The notes beneath the pieces were generated by a model, which was not told the origin of the DNA, made no database searches, and saw only the letters and a list, made by a program, of their open reading frames with translations. A program made the translations under genes and the position numbers. Shown here piece by piece: positions 22,929-37,560 of a DNA stretch of 64,000 nucleotides (the first letter of the stretch is position 1; each line of letters begins with the position of its first letter). This DNA is from Chamaecyparis obtusa (lineage: Eukaryota; Streptophyta; Pinopsida; Cupressales; Cupressaceae): contig BSBK01001572.1 in assembly GCA_027943335.1 (NCBI GenBank), positions 3,522,501-3,586,500 on the forward strand, written 5' to 3'.

Positions 22929-25900
22929 AGAGGCTCCATTTTTCAAGATTCAAGGTATTTTTTGGTTCGTCTTAATCAGATCTTTGATTTGAGACAAATT
23001 TCACCAGATTTGGAAACGGTAAAATTTTTAGCTATAAACACTGTACTGACTTCCTTGCTTTGACCAAACTTTGAACATTCGTATCTTGAGAAGAGAGGGT
23101 CCATTTTTCAAGATTCAAAGTGTTCTTTGGTTCATCTCAACAAGATCTTCAATTTGAGACCACTTTCACCAGATTTGGAAACACTCAAATTTTTAGCTAT
23201 GAACACTGTATTGACTTCCTTACTTTGAGCAAACTTTGACTGTCCATATCTTGAGAAGAGAGGCTTCATTTTTAAAGATTCAAGGTGTTTTTTGGTTCAT
23301 CTCGACGAGATCTTCGATTTGAGACCACTTTCACCAAATTTGGAAATGACCAAATTTTTAGCTGCGAACATTCTACTGACTTCCTTGCTCTGACCTAACT
23401 TTGACCTTCCGTATCTTGAGAAGCGAGACTCATTTTTTCAAGATTCAAGGTGTTTTTTGGTTCATCTGGACGAGATATTTGATTTGAGACCACTTTCACT
23501 AGATTTGGAAATGGTCAAATTTTTAGCTATGAAAACTATATTGACTTCCTTGCTTTGACCAAACTTTGACCATCCGTATCTTGAGAAGAGATGCTCTATT
23601 TTTGAAGATTCAAGGTGTTCTTTGGTTTATCTCAACGAGATCTTCGATTTGAGACAACTTTCACCAGATTTAGAAATAGTTAAATTTTTAGCTACGAACA
23701 TTGTACTGACTTCCTTACTTTGACCAAACTTTGACCATCCGTAACTTGAGAAGAGAAGCTCTATTTTTCAAGATTCAAGGTATTTTTTGGTTCATCTTGA
23801 CGAGATCTTCGATATGAGACCACTTTCACCAAATTTGGAAACGGTCAAATTTTTAGCTACAAACATTGTACTGACTTCCTTACTTTGAAAATAATTTGAC
23901 CGTCTGTATCTTGAGAAAAGAGGCTCCATTTTTTAAGATTCAAGGTGTTTTTTGGTTCATCTTGATGAGATCTTCGATTTGAGACCACTTTCACCAGATT
24001 TGGAAACGGTCAAATTTTCAGCTATGAACACTATACTGACTTCCTTGCTTTAACCAAACTTTGACCATCTGTATCTTGAGAAGAGATACTCCAGTTTTCA
24101 ATATTCAAGGTGTTCTTTGGTTCATCTCGATGAGATCTTTGATTTGAGACCACTTTCGCTACATTTGGAAATGGTCAAATTTTTAACTACAAACACTATA
24201 CTGACTTCCTTGTTTTGACCAAACTTTGACAGTCTGTATTTTGCAAAGAGAGGCTCCATTTTTTAAGATTCAAGGTTTTTTTGGTTCATCTCGATGAGAT
24301 CTTCGATTTTAGACCACTTTCATGAGATTTGGAAATGGTCAAATTTTTAGCTACGAACATTGTACTGACCTCCTTGCTTTGACCAAACTTTGACCATTTG
24401 TATCTTGAGAAGAGAGGCTCTGTATTTTAAGATTCAAGGTGTTCTTTGGTTCATCTTGATGAAATCTTTGATTTGGTCAAATTTTTAGCTACAAACACTG
24501 TACTAACTTCCTTGCTTTGACCAAACTTTGATTGTTCGTATCTTGATAAGATAGGCTCTGTGTTTGAAGATTCAAGGTATTTTTTTGTTCATCTCGACAA
24601 GATCTTTGATTTCAAACCAATTTCATCAAATTTGGAAACAGTCAATTTTTTAACTATGAATACTGTACTAACTTCCTTGCTTTGACCAAACCTTGATCGG
24701 CTGTATCTTGAGAAGAGAGGCTCCATTTTTTAAGATTCAAGGTGTTTTATGGTTCATTTTGACGAGGTCTTCAATTTGAGACCACTTTCACCAATTTTGG
24801 AAATAGGTAAATTTTTACCTACGAATATTGTATTGACTTCCTTGCTTTGACCAAACTTTAACCCTCTGTATCTTGAGAAGAGAGGTTCCATTTTTCAAGA
24901 TTCAAGGTGCTTTTTGGTTCATCTTAATGAGATCTTCAATTTGAGGCCTCTTTCACATGATTTGGAAACTGTCAAATTTTTAGCTACTAACACTGTACTG
25001 ACTTCATTTCTTTCAGCAAACTTTGACCGTCTGTATCTTGAGAAGAGAGGCTCCATTTTTCAAGATTCAAGATGTGTTTTGGTTCGTCTCGACTAGATCT
25101 TCAATTTGAGGCCACTTTCATTAGATTTGGAAACTATTATATCTTTAGCTAATAACACTGTAATGACTTCCTTGCTTTGAAAAAATTTTGACCATCTGTA
25201 TCTTGACAAGAGGGCTCCATTTTTTAAGATTCAAAGTATTTTTTGGTTCATCTCAATGAGATCATTGATTTGAGACCACTGTCACCAGATTTGGAAATGG
25301 TGACATTTTTAGCTATGAACACTTGCTTTGACCAAATTGTGATCGTTTGTATCTTGACAAGTGAGGTTCTCTTTTTTAAGATTCAAAGTGCTTTTTGGTT
25401 CATCTCGATGAGATCTTCAATTTGAGACCACTTTCACAAGATTTGGAAATGGTCAAATTTTTAACTATGAACACTGTACTAACTTCCTTGCTTTGACCAA
25501 ACTTTGACCCTCTGTATTTTGAGAAGAGAGGCTCCATTTTTTAAGACTCAAGGTGGTTTTTAGTTCATCTTGAGGAGATCTTAAATTTAAGAACACTTTC
25601 ACCAGATTTGGAAATGGTCAAATCTTTAGCTATGAATGTTGTACTGAGTTCCTTGCTTTAACCAAACTTTAACTGTCCATATCTTGAGAAGAGAGGCTCC
25701 ATTTTCAAGATTCAAGGTGTTTTTTGGTTTATCTCGACTCAATGTTTGATTTGAGACCACTTTCACTAGATTTGGAAACATTCAAATGTTTAGCTAGGAA
25801 CACTGTGCTGACTTCCTTGCTTTGACCAAATTTTGACCTTCTTTATCTTGAGAAGAGAGGCTCCATTTTTCAAGATTTAAGATGTTTTTTGGTTCATCTC

Positions 25901-28900
25901 GACGAAATCTTTGATTTGATACCACTTTCACTAGATTTGGAAAAGGTCATTTTTTACCTACAAACACTATACTAACTTCCTTTCTTTGACCAAACTTTGA
26001 CCATCTGTATCTTGAGAAGATGCACTCTAGCTTTCAAGATTCAAGGTGGTTTTTGGTTCATCTCGACGAGATCTTCAACTTGAAACCACTTTCACTAGAT
26101 TTGGAAATGGTCAAATGTTTAGCTACGAACACTGTAATGACTTCCTTGCTTTGACCAAACTTTGACCGTTTGCATATTGAGAGGAGAAGCTCCATTTTTC
26201 ATGATTCAAAGTATTTTTTGGTTCATCTGGATGAGATCTTTGATTTGGGACCACTTTTGCTAGATTTGGAAATGGTCAAATTTTTAGCTACGAATGTTCT
26301 ACTAACTTCCTTGCTTTGACCAAAATTTGACCATTTGTATCTTGAGAAAAGAGGCTCTATTTTTCAAGACTCGGGGTGTTTTTTGCTTCATCTCGATGAG
26401 ATCTTCAATTTGAGACCACTTTTACGAGATTTGGAAATGGTCAAATATTGAGCTATGAACATTGTACTGACTTCCTTGCTTTGACCAAACTTTGACCATC
26501 TGTATCTTTAGAAGAGAGGCTTCATTTTTTAAGATTCAAGTTATTTTTTGGTTCATCTCAACGAGATCTTCGATTTGAGACCACTTTCACTAAATTTAGA
26601 AATGGTCAAATTTTTAGCTACGAACATTGTACTGACTTCCTTGCTTTCACAAAACTTTGACCATCTATATCTTGAGAAGAGAGGCACTAGTTTTATAGAT
26701 TCAAGGTGTTTTTTTGTTCATCTTGATGAGATCTTTTATTTGAGACCACTTTCACCAACTTTGGAAACAGTCCAATTTTTAGCTATGAACATTGTACTGA
26801 CTTCCTTGCTTTGACCAAACTTTAACTGTCTTTATCTTGAGAAGAGAGGCTCCATTTTTCAAGATTCAAGGTGTTTTTGGTTCATCTCGACAAGATCTTC
26901 AATTTGAGACCACTTTCACCAAGTTTGCAAATGATAAAAATTTTAGCTACAAACATTATACTAACTTCCTTGCTTTGACCAAACTTTTACCTTCCGTACC
27001 TTGAGAAGAGAGGCTCTATTTTTCAATATTCAATGTGTTTTTTAGTTCATCTTGATGAGATCTTCGATTTGAGACCACTTTCACCAGATTTATAAACATT
27101 CAAATTTTTAGCTACGAACACTATACTAACTTCCTCGCTTTGACCAAACTTTCACCATCTGTATATTGAGAAGATAGGCTACATTTTTCAAGATTGAAGA
27201 TGTTTTTTGGTTTATCTCGATGAGATCCTTCATTTGAGACCACTTTTACCAGATTTGAAAATGGTCAAATTTTTAGCTATGAACATTGTACTGACTTCCT
27301 TGCTTTGACCAAACTTTGATCGTCCGTATCTTGAGAAGAGAGGCTCCATTTTTCAAGATTCAAGGTGGTTTTTGGTTTGTCGCGACAAGATCTTTGATTT
27401 GAGACCACTCTCACTAGATTTGGAAATGGTCAAACTTTTAGCTACGAACACTGTATTGACTTCCTTGCTTTGACCAAACTTTAACTATATGTATCTTGAG
27501 AAGAGAAATTCCATTTTTCATGATTCAAGGTGTTTTTTGGTTCATCTCAACAAGATCTTTGATTTGAGACCACTTTCACCTGATTTTGAAATAGTCAAAT
27601 TTTATTGTACTGACTTCTAGGCTTTGACCAAACTTTGACCATCTGTATCTTGGGAAGAGAGGCTTCATTTTTTAAGATTTAGGGTGTTTTTTGGTTCATC
27701 TCGACGAGATCTTTGATTTGAAACCACTCTCAACAGATTTGGAAATGGTCAAATTTTTAGCTACGAACACTGTACTGACTTCCTTGCTTTGACCAAACTT
27801 TGATAGTCCGTATCTTGAGAAGAGAGGCTCTATTTTTTAAGATTCAAGGTGTTTTTTGGTTCATGTCGATGAGATTTTTAATTTGAGACCACTTTTTATG
27901 AGATTTGGAAATGGTCAAATATTTAGCTACGAACACTATACTGACTTTCTTGCTTTGACCAAACTTTGACCGTCTGTATCTTCATAAGAGAGGCTTCATT
28001 TTTAAAGATTCAAGGTGTTTTTTGGTTCATCTCGACGAGATCTTTGATTTGAGACCACTTTCACTAGATTTGGAAATGGTCAAATTTTTAGCTACGAACA
28101 TTGTACTGAATTCCTTACTTTGACCAAACTTTGACCATCTGTATCTTGAGAAGAGAGGCTCCATTTTTATAGATTCAAGGTATTTTTTGGTTCATCTCGA
28201 TGAGATCTTTGATTTGAGACCACTTTCACCAGATTTGGAAATGGTCAAATTTTTAGCTAAGAACATTGTAGTAACTTCCTTGCTTTGACCAAACTTTAAC
28301 TGGCTATATCTTGAGAAGAGAGGGTCCATTTTTCAAGACTCAAGGTGTTTTGTTCATCTCAACAAGATCTTCGATTTGAAACCACTTTCACCAGGTTTGG
28401 AAATGATCAAATTTTTAGCTACGAACACTGTACTAACTTCCGTGCTTTGACCAAACTTTTACCTTCCGTATCTTGAGAAGACAAACTCTATTTTTAAATA
28501 GTCAATGTGTTTTTTGGTTCATCTTGATGAGATCTTCGATTTGAGACCACTTTCACTAGATATAGAAATGTTCAAATTTTTAGCTACAAACATTATATTG
28601 ACTTCCTTGCTTTGACCAAACTTTGACCATCTATATATTGAGAAGATAGGCTATGTTTTTCAAGATTGAAAGTATTTTTTGGTTCATCTTGATGAGATCT
28701 TTGATTTGAGACCACTTTCACCAAATTTGAAAACATTTAAATTTTTAGCTACGAACATTGTAATGACCTCCTTGCTTTGACAAAATTTGATCATCTGTAT
28801 CTTGAGAAGAGAGGCTCCATTTTTCAAGATTCAAGGTAGTTTTTGGTTTGTCTCGATGAGATCTTTGATTTGAGACCACTTTCACTAAATTTGAGAATGG

Positions 28901-29590
28901 TCAAACTTTTAGCTATGAACACTGTACTGACTTCCTTGATTTGACCAAACTTTAACTATCTATATCTTGAGAAGAGAGGCTCTATTTTTCAAGATTCAAG
29001 GAGCTTTTTGGTTCATCTCTAAGAGATCTTCAATTTGAGACCACTTTCACTAGATTTTGAAATGGTCAAATTTTATTGTACTTACTTCCTTGCTTTGACC
29101 AAACTTTGACCATCTGTATCTTGAGAAGAGAAGCTTCAATTTTCAAGATTCAAGGTGTTTTTTGGTTTATCTTGACAAGATTTTTTATTTGAGACCACTT
29201 TCACTAGATTTGGAAATGGTCAAATTTTTAGCTACGAACACTGTACTGACTTCCTTGCTTTGACCAAACTTTGACAGTCCGTATCTTGAGAAGACAGGCT
29301 CTATTTTTCAAGATTCAAGGTGTTTTTTGGTTCATCTCGATGAGATATTTGATTTGAGACCACTTTCATCAGAATTAGAAATGGTCAAATTTTTAGCTAC
29401 AAACATTGTACTGACTTCCTTGCTTTGACCAAACTTTGACCATCCGTATCTTGAGAAGAGAGGCTTCATTTTTCAAGATTCAAGGTGTTTTTTGGTTCAT
29501 CTCGATGAGATCTTCAATTTGAGACCACTTTTACCAAATTTGGAAATGGTCAAATTTTTAGGGATGAACATTGTACTAACTTCCTTGCTT
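22929..29590. repeat. 165-bp satellite, block 2, with higher-order pattern at the right
   Basis: Continuation of block 1 beyond the CACTA element, with the same monomer landmarks. Variant monomers recur at a longer period near the right end: ACTTTTACCTTCCGTA at about 26985 and 28455, CAAGATTGAA at about 27190 and 28660, and the shortened CAAATTTTATTGTACT at about 27597 and 29068. The spacing of 1467-1471 bp equals about nine monomers. Confidence 0.93.
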
Positions 29591-29936
29591 TGACCAATCT
29601 TTGACTAATATTTGACAACAACAAATGACGATGACTCGTCAGAATCTTCTGATGGGCTGTCGTCGTTTGTAGTGTGTTTGTCGACGGAGATGTTGTTCAT
29701 GCAAGGGATATTTGTCAAAAGTTTATAATAAATATCCATTGTTTGTAGTTTTTTAATGACAATGATGTTGTACATGTGATGGATACCCATCGAAAGTTTG
29801 AAATTGATATCCGTTGTTTGTAGTTTTTTACAGACAGTAATGCTATACATGCGACAGCTAGCTGTCAGATTTTTTGGACAGATAGCTGTCACTATTGTAT
29901 GGCCATCATAGTTGTGACAAAAATTAGTATGTTTTA

Positions 29937-29963
29937 AATATATATATATATATATATATATAT
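29937..29963. repeat. (TA)n microsatellite
   Basis: About 13 TA units. At the same place in copy B (near 35030) only a short ATATATATTTTT is present, so the run expanded in this copy. Confidence 0.9.
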
Positions 29964-31168
29964 TTGTCAATCGAGTTGGTATCGATTTAGAATAGTGTTC
30001 TTGCAGATCTGGCTCGAGCTGGTTGCATTACTTTCAAATCTCGATTGACTTGCAAGGTGGTTTGTTGAGTCAAGGTCTTTTATTCCTACTCGTGATTTAG
30101 TTATGTCATTTGGAGATGACTTTGCAGTAGATTCGGTAGCGACTCGTGGATTATTGAGTTGAGTCAAGAGACTTAGATTTGGAATGGATTTGACTGAATC
30201 AAGATTTGTGACAGCGCCTACTCCAGCACAAGAATCTAGTGTCGTGATCAGAGATGCATTATTCCTGATGTGTTCATGGGATATATGCATACCTAATTGC
30301 ATTCAGATCTAATTCGAGTGAATTTTTTACTTGTTTAGTCTGAATTGGATGTGCTTTGTTCCTATGGAGTGTAGCAGTGACTTGAATTAGAGTTTGAGTA
30401 GACTGTGCATTGATCGGCTTGAAGACATAATTGAGATACTCTTTGTGTTGTTGTTGAGATTGGGTTGTGAAAAATCACTAGGATCGTCTACCATTTTTTC
30501 TATAGTTTCAAATGAGTTAGATGTGATGTTGAGAGAGTGACTTGCAGAACTTGCACATTGGAGATTCGTAGATCACTATGGTGTCCATGATGACTTGGGA
30601 GAAGTCTTCTTCTTGGTGAATTGAGCTGAGAGACTTGGATTACAGAAAGAGGGTCATTTGATGCGACTTATGAGACATTGGATGCCTCTTCATAGTAGGT
30701 TCATGGTGCGGTCTGTGGTGTTTCTTTGCAACTGGGTTCTTGGCAGAGATCTGTTGATTTTGTAGCCATTGAGATGGATCGATATGACTTGATCTTGGGT
30801 CAAGACTCCTTGAGGTGAGCTGAAGTGATCATTGGTCCTTGAAGTGATTGATGCTTCTAACAAATAGCCATTTCTTTTAGTTTTTCCATTAGTTATTATG
30901 TGGTTTCTATTGTAATTATGATGGCTCACTATTTTTTAAAAATAAACATATATTTGTCATACTTGGATCGAGATCTTAAATTATTGAGCTTCTCTTTGTT
31001 TTGATAATAGTTTAACATTCTCTACTTGACAGGGCCAACCACATGAAGGTGGAAGCTCATCTGACCCCTCCTAGGATTCTCTTATGACCCTTTACGACAC
31101 TTTAAGACCTCTAAGATGTATTCTTAGGGATTGTAAAAGGTCAGAAAGGGTCATAAGGGGTCCTAGGA

Positions 31169-31469
31169 CATAACAGCTGAGAAACATAAATGTAGGCATC
31201 ATGGTCACAATTGTTTGAAAACACAACATAATTGAATTCTATACCCAGATGATGCAACACAACCACTACTCATGTAGTTTTAAGTTGACACTACGGGATC
31301 TAAAAACCAAAGATAAGGAATCTATATATGGTTTTTGGATCCTGCAGTGTCAACTTAGAACTGTGGGAGTAGTGGTTATGTTGCATCCTCTGGGTATAGC
31401 ATTAAATTATGTTGTGTCTCCAAACAATTGTGACCATGATGCCTACAATTATGTTTCTCAGTTGTTGTG
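31169..31469. repeat. Foldback element, copy 2 of 3
   Basis: CATAACAGCTGAGAAACATA pairs with TATGTTTCTCAGTTGTTGTG. Pairing runs inward through TTAAGTTGACACT and AGTGTCAACTTAGAAC to AACCAAAGATAAGG / ATGGTTTTTGGATCC. The central hairpin is absent from the CACTA copy at 12723. Confidence 0.9.
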
Positions 31470-32065
31470 ATACCTACAATAATGTTTTGTAGCTGTTGTG
31501 TTTATTTGCATTTTCTTTATGTTTTTGGCTTCTCTCCCTCACATCAAAAATAATATTTTCCCACTATGAATCGAGAATGCATGTGCAACACAAGCAGAAT
31601 ATGCAAGGATAGCAGGTGGAGCTGAAAAAACACAACACATTTACATTTTTTTAATAGGTCAAAATTGCAATGTTCGCGATGGTCTATAACTTAAAATATG
31701 CAATTAAAGACCTCTATAAAAAATGCAACCCTGGTGTGTCTTTCAGCTCCACTTAATATCTTATGTATATGAATTGAGATTGCATATTGAGGTAGGCATC
31801 TCCTTTTGCATCGCCTGAAACCAAGAGATTGTCATAGTTAACATAAAAAATCATTATTGAAGTTTTGTTATTATTAAAAAGTACACTAGAACTTTCATCG
31901 AAAGAAGGTGCAAGGGATACATAGATGATTTGGATGTAAATTCAATAATGCATCTTTGTAGTGCTCACCTTATAGATAGTCTTTGACTAAGGTTCAATTT
32001 TGGGTAGCATTCATGCTCCTTTGTTTCTTTTACACCATCTTTGTCAGCAAGTTTATTCATGGACA

Positions 32066-34475
32066 ACCTCCACTTTCACCAGATTTGGAAATATTTAAAT
32101 TTTTAACTACAAAGATTGTACTGACTTTCTTTCTTTGACCAAACTTTGACCATCCCTGTCTTGAGAAGAGAGGCTCCATTTTTTAAGATTCAAGATGGTT
32201 TTTGGTTCGTCTCGACGAGATCTTCAATTTGAGACCACTTTCACTAGATTTGGGAATGGTCAAACTTTTAGCTACGAACACTGTACTGACTTCCTTGCTT
32301 TGACCAAACTTTAACTATCTATATCTTGAGAAGAGAGGCTCTATTTTTCAAAATTCAAGGTGTTTTTTGGTTCATCTCGATAAGATCTTCGATTTGAGAC
32401 CACTTTCACCAGATTTTGAAACGGTCAAATTTTATTATACTAACTTCCTTGCTTTGACCAAACTTTGACCATTTGTATCTTGAGAAAAGAAGCTTCATTT
32501 TTAAAGATTCAAGGTGTTTTTTGGTTTATCTTGATGAGATCTTTGATTTGAGACCACTTTCACCAGATTTGGAAATGGTCAAATTTTTAGCTACGAACAC
32601 TGCACTGACTTCCTTGGTTTGACCAAACTTTGACAGTCAGTATCTTGAGAAGAGACTCTATTTTTCAAGATTCAAGGTATTTTTTGGTTCATCTTGACGA
32701 GATATTTGATTTGAGACCAGTTTCACCAAATTCAGGAATGATCAAATTTTTAGCTACGAACACTGTACTAACTTCCTTGCTTTGACCAAATTTTGACCCT
32801 CTGTATATTCAGAAGAGAGGCTCCATTTTTCAAGACTCAAGGTGGTTTTTGGTTCATCTCGATGAGATCTTCAATTTGAGACCACTTTCACCAGATTTGG
32901 AAATGGTCAAATTTTTAGCTACGAACACTGTACTGACTTCCTTGCTTTGACCAAATTTTGACACTCCGTATCTTGAGAAGAGAGGCTCCATTTTTGAAGA
33001 TTCAAGGTGTTTTTTGGTTCATCTTAATGTAATCTTTGATTTGAGACCACTTTCACCAAATTTGGAAACAATCAATTATTTAGCTACGAACACTATACTA
33101 ACTTCTTTGCTTTTACCAAATTTTGACCATCTGTATCTTGAGAAGATAGGCTCTATTTTTTAAGATTCATGGTGGCTTTTGGATCATCTCAATGAGATCT
33201 TCGATTTGAGACCACTTTCACCAAATTTGGAAATGCTCAAATTTTTAGCTACGAACACTATACTGACTTCCTTGCTTTGACCAAACTTTGACGGTCTGTA
33301 TCTTGAGAAGAGAGGTTTAGTTTTTGAAGATTCAAGGTGTTTTTTGGTTCATCTCGATGACATCTTCGATTTGAGACCACTTTCACTACATTTGGAAATG
33401 GTCAAATTTTTAGCTACGAACATTGTACTGACTTCCTTGCTTTGACAAAATTTTTACCGTCTGTATCTTGAGAAGATAGGCTCTATTAGTCAAGATTCAA
33501 GGTGGTTTTTGGTTTATCTTGACGAGATCTTTTATTTGAGAATACTTTCACCAGATTTAGAAATGGTCAATTTTTTTGCTACGAACACTGTACTGACTTT
33601 CTTGCTTTGACCAAACATTGACCATCCATATCTTGAGAAGAGAGGCTTTGTTTTTCAAGATTCAAGGTGTTTTTTGGTTCATCTCAATGAGCTATTCGAT
33701 TTGAGACCACTTTCACCAGATTTGGAAACAGTCAAATTTTTAGCTACGAACACTTTACTAACATCCTCTCTTTGACCAAACTTTGACTATCTTTATCTTG
33801 AGAAGACAGGCTCTATTTTTTAAGATTCAAGGTGTTTTTTGGTTCATCTCGATGAGATCTTTGATTTGAGACCACTTTCACTAGATTTGGAAATGTTCAA
33901 ATTTTAGCTATGAACACTACACTGACTTCCTTGCTTTGACCAAACTTTGACTATTCGTATCCTGAGAAGAGAGGCTCCATTTTTCAAGATTCAAGGTGAT
34001 TTTTGGTTCATCTCAATGAGATCTTTGATTTGAGACCACTTTTACCATATTTGGAAATGGTCAAATTTTTAGGTACGAACACTGTATTGACTTCCTCACT
34101 TTGACCAAACTTTGAACGTATGTATCTTGAGAAGAGAGGCTCCATTTTTCAAGATTCAAGGTATTTTTGGGTTTATCTTGATGAGATCTTGGATTTGAGA
34201 CCACTTTCACCAGATTTAGAAATGGTCAAATTTTTAGCTAGGAACACTGTACTGACTTGCTTGCTTTGACTAAACTTTGACCGTCTGTATCTTGAGAAGA
34301 GAGGCTTCATTTTTCAAGATTCAAGGTGTTTTTTGGTTCATCTCGATGAGATCTTCGATTTGAGACCACTTTTACCAAATTTGGAAATGGTCAAATTTTT
34401 AGTGATGAACACTATACTGATTTCCTTAATTTGACCAATCTTTAACTGTTTGTATCTTGAGAAGAGAGGCTCTAC
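32066..34475. repeat. 165-bp satellite, block 3
   Basis: Same monomer as blocks 1 and 2. The shortened variant CAAATTTTATTATACT appears near 32426. The last monomer shares unusual variants (TTTTAGTGATGAAC, TTTGACCAATCTTT) with the last monomer of block 2 (TTTTAGGGATGAAC, TTTGACCAATCTTT). This suggests that satellite and adjoining segment were duplicated together. Confidence 0.93.
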
Positions 34476-34702
34476 CACTAGTACATTTGAGACCTTTTTT
34501 CTATGGCTGACCATCAGAATTATGACAGTATACCGTCGATTAAGTGACACCACTCACTGTCATAGTTTTGTAGTAAAAAAAATGATAGCTTCGATTGCCA
34601 TCATAATTATGATGACTATTGCCATCACAAAAAGGGGGTGCCAACATGGCAAACATACTGTTAGGGTATTTGTGGGTGTCATAATTACGATTCCCATCCA
34701 TC
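34476..34702. mobile_element. CACTA left terminus, same family as the 11.8-kb element
   Basis: CACTAGTACATTTGAGACC at 34476 differs from the 11107 terminus at few positions and also sits in a satellite monomer after GAGAAGAGAGGCTC. Subterminal DNA holds GCCATCA/TGATGG motifs in both orientations (ATAATTATGATGACTATTGCC). No matching right end was found in the remaining window. The element was therefore truncated, or it is very long because of nested insertions. The transposase-like gene at 43-47 kb may be part of it. Confidence 0.75.
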
Positions 34703-36187
34703 ATAGATAACTACAAATGATGAAGACCCGTCAAAATCTTTCGACAGGCCATCGTCATTCGTAGTTTGTTTGCCAATGGAGATGTTGTTCATGCGATGGA
34801 TATCTATCAAAAGTTTACAATGGATATCCATTGTTTGTAGTTTTTTAACAACAATGATGTTGTACATGTGATGGATACCCATTGAAAGTTTGGAACTGAT
34901 ATCCGTCATTTGTAGTTTTTTACTAATAGCGAAGTTGTACATGCGATAGTTGGTTGTCAGATGTTTTTGACAGATAGCCATCACTATTGTATGGCCATCG
35001 TAGTTGTGACGAAAAATCAATATTTTAGAAAAAATATATATATTTTTTGATCGAGTTGGTATCAATTCAGAATGGTGTTCTTACAGATCTGGTTCAAGCT
35101 AGTTGCACATCTGGTTTGAGCTGGTTGCATTACTTTTGGATCTCGATCAACTTGCAAGGTGGTTTGGTGAGTCGAGGTCCTTTATTCCTGCTCGTGATTT
35201 GGTTATGTCATTTGGAGATGACTTTGCAGTAGATTAGGTAGCGGCTCATGGAATATTGAGTTGAGTCGAGAGACTTGGGTTTCAAATGGATCTGACTAAA
35301 TCAAGATTTGTGATAGCGACTGCTCTAGCACAAGAATCTAGTGCAGCGATCAGAGATGCATTATTCTTGATGTGTTTGTGGGATATATGCAGACCTAATT
35401 GCATTCAAATTTGATTCAAGTGAATTGTTGAATTTTTTAGTTTGAATTGGATGTGCTTTGTTTCTATGGAGTGTAGCAGTGACTTGACTTGGAGTTTGAG
35501 TAGACTGTGCATTGATCGTCTTGAAGATAGAATTGAGCTACTGTTTGCATTGTTATTGAGATCAGGTTGTGACGGATCACTGGGATTGTCTACCATTTTT
35601 GCCACAGTTTCGAATGAGTTAGATGTGATGTCGAGAGAGTGACTTGCAGAACTTGCACATTGGAGATTCGTAGATCACTATGGTGTCTATGATGACTTGG
35701 GAGAAGTCTTATTCTTGGTGAACCGAGATGAGAGACTTGGATTATAGAAAGAGGGTCATTTAATGCAACTTATGAGACATTGGATGCCTCTTCACATCAG
35801 GTTCATGGTGCAGTCTATGGTGTTTCTTTGTGACTGGGTTCTTGGAAGAGATCTATTGATTTGGTAGCCATTGAGATGGATCGATGTGACTTGATCTTGG
35901 GTCAAGACTTCTTGAGGTGAGCTGATGTGATCATTTCTGCTTGAAGTGATTGATGTTTCTAATAGATAGCCATCGCTTTTAGTTTTTCCATTGGTTATTT
36001 TGTGGTTTCTATTGTAATTGTGACGACTCACACTATTTTTTAAAAATAAATATATATTTATCATACTTGGATTGAGATCTTAAATTATTAAGCTTCTCTT
36101 TGTTTCGATAATAGTTTAACATTCTCTACTTAATAGGGCCAACCACGTGAAGGTGGAAGCTAATTTGACCCCTCCTAAGATTCTCGT
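34703..36187. repeat. Segment copy B, left part
   Basis: Matches 29594-31080 base by base with moderate divergence (TAGTTTGTTTGCC, TGGATACCCATTG, GGAGATGACTTTGCAGTAGAT). It stops at CTCGT (36183-36187), where the long TG..CA insertion begins, and continues after it at 41655. Confidence 0.88.
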
Positions 36188-37279
36188 TGTAATGCCCAAA
36201 ATAATCTGAACAAAAACACAACTAATTTTTTTTTTTTGAAAAGCTATAACATACATCTAGGTCAACAAAGTTATTCAAAAGCCCTTCGACACAAAGCTCT
36301 GGAATCGAAGCTCGCTTGGGCGAGTCACCCTATGACATAGAGGGATCAGGAGGCAAGTGCTGGCGTACCTTCGTCTCCTATACGACAAAAGTCAATAGGC
36401 GATGGGGAAGGTTAAAGATGCTAAAAAAAAAAAAAAAGAATTAACATGTCCCTAGGGTTTCAAGAAGTATTAGTATTAAATGATCTATCCCTATAAAATT
36501 TCAAGGCGGAATTAGTTTCTCCTAAGGATAGATTAATTAAGAATTAACATAACAAATATTAATCTAGTTATTTCGCACATAAACTAAGTTCACTACTCCT
36601 AACTAATAACCCTAAGGTTAACTATTCCATTAATTAAGTTTAATATTTAAATTGGAATAACTTTACTAAATTTTATTTATATAAATTTAGGTAGATAATG
36701 AGATTAAGATTCTATGAATACATAATTAAATACATAAATAATAAGACAATTAAGAAATGATTATAAACTTATATCTACTTACAATTTCATTGAAAATAAA
36801 AAAAATTACTAAGAAATAATCCACAACTTAACTTTATTTTTTATACTCAATAGCAAAATAAACGTAACGATAAAATATAAAGAAGGAAAGATAATCATAT
36901 TTATTAAATTAAATTCACTACCAACATAAAAAAACAAAACTTTACCATATACTAAAATAATTTCTTCAAAGATAAATCACTATCTAAAAGAAAATATATT
37001 ATTGTTTCAACAAATCCATTTTTATTTTTTTTACTAACAAAAAAAGAAAATAACATGACATTTCAATAAATTCGATTTTCACCATCCTAACGGAAATAAA
37101 ATAACTTTCCTACTAAATTTAATATTTCGCTAACAAAATGAAGAAAAGAATAATAACATTTCGATAATTTCAATTTTCCACTAACAGAATGGATTTACAG
37201 ACATAACTTTTCCAATAACTAAATAAACTTGTAAGTGGAAACATAACAATATGAAAACAAATAATAAAATAATGAAAGG

Positions 37280-37560
37280 GGCCCTTCAAACCCTAATTCG
37301 AATTTAGGGTTTGGGGCCCAATAAAACTTTCTCTAACCCTAAAATCACTCACTATGTTTCCTTTTGTATTGTGTGTGCAGGTTGGAAGAAGATTATGTAG
37401 AAGGCTTGCTCTAATGCAATTCTCTCAAGTGAGAGAGAATGATGAGCAGCAGAGAGCCCTTAATCCATAAGGGTTTCTCATTTTCACGCTTGAATGGATG
37501 TTCAGTAACAGAGAGCCCTTAATTCATAAGGGTTTTCTCTCTTACCCACGATGCAAGCAT
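37280..37560. repeat. Short repeats and hairpins within the 5.47-kb insertion
   Basis: CCCTAATTCGAATTTAGGG at about 37291 is a hairpin. The phrase CAGAGAGCCCTTAATCCATA appears near 37450 and, slightly changed, near 37508. Each copy folds through AGCCCTTAA/TAAGGGTTT. A splice-acceptor-like TGTGTGCAGGTTGG precedes them. Their role is unknown; they could be LTR regulatory repeats. Confidence 0.55.

Larger units (their letters stand above)
29594..32065. repeat. Segment copy A (homologous to 34700-36187 plus 41655-42630)
   Basis: The sequence from ACAAATGACGATGACTCGTC to AGTTTATTCATGG matches the later segment throughout, including TA-rich text near 29937, ATCGAGTTGGTATCGATT, the 12531-type repeat and the foldback. 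Minus-strand open frames at 29605-29970 and 30690-30929 recur in the other copy with stops and indels; they resemble no family. Relative to copy B, the CACTA left terminus is missing here. The right end passes into satellite at CCTCCACTTTCACCAG, where copy B continues with other DNA. Confidence 0.85.
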
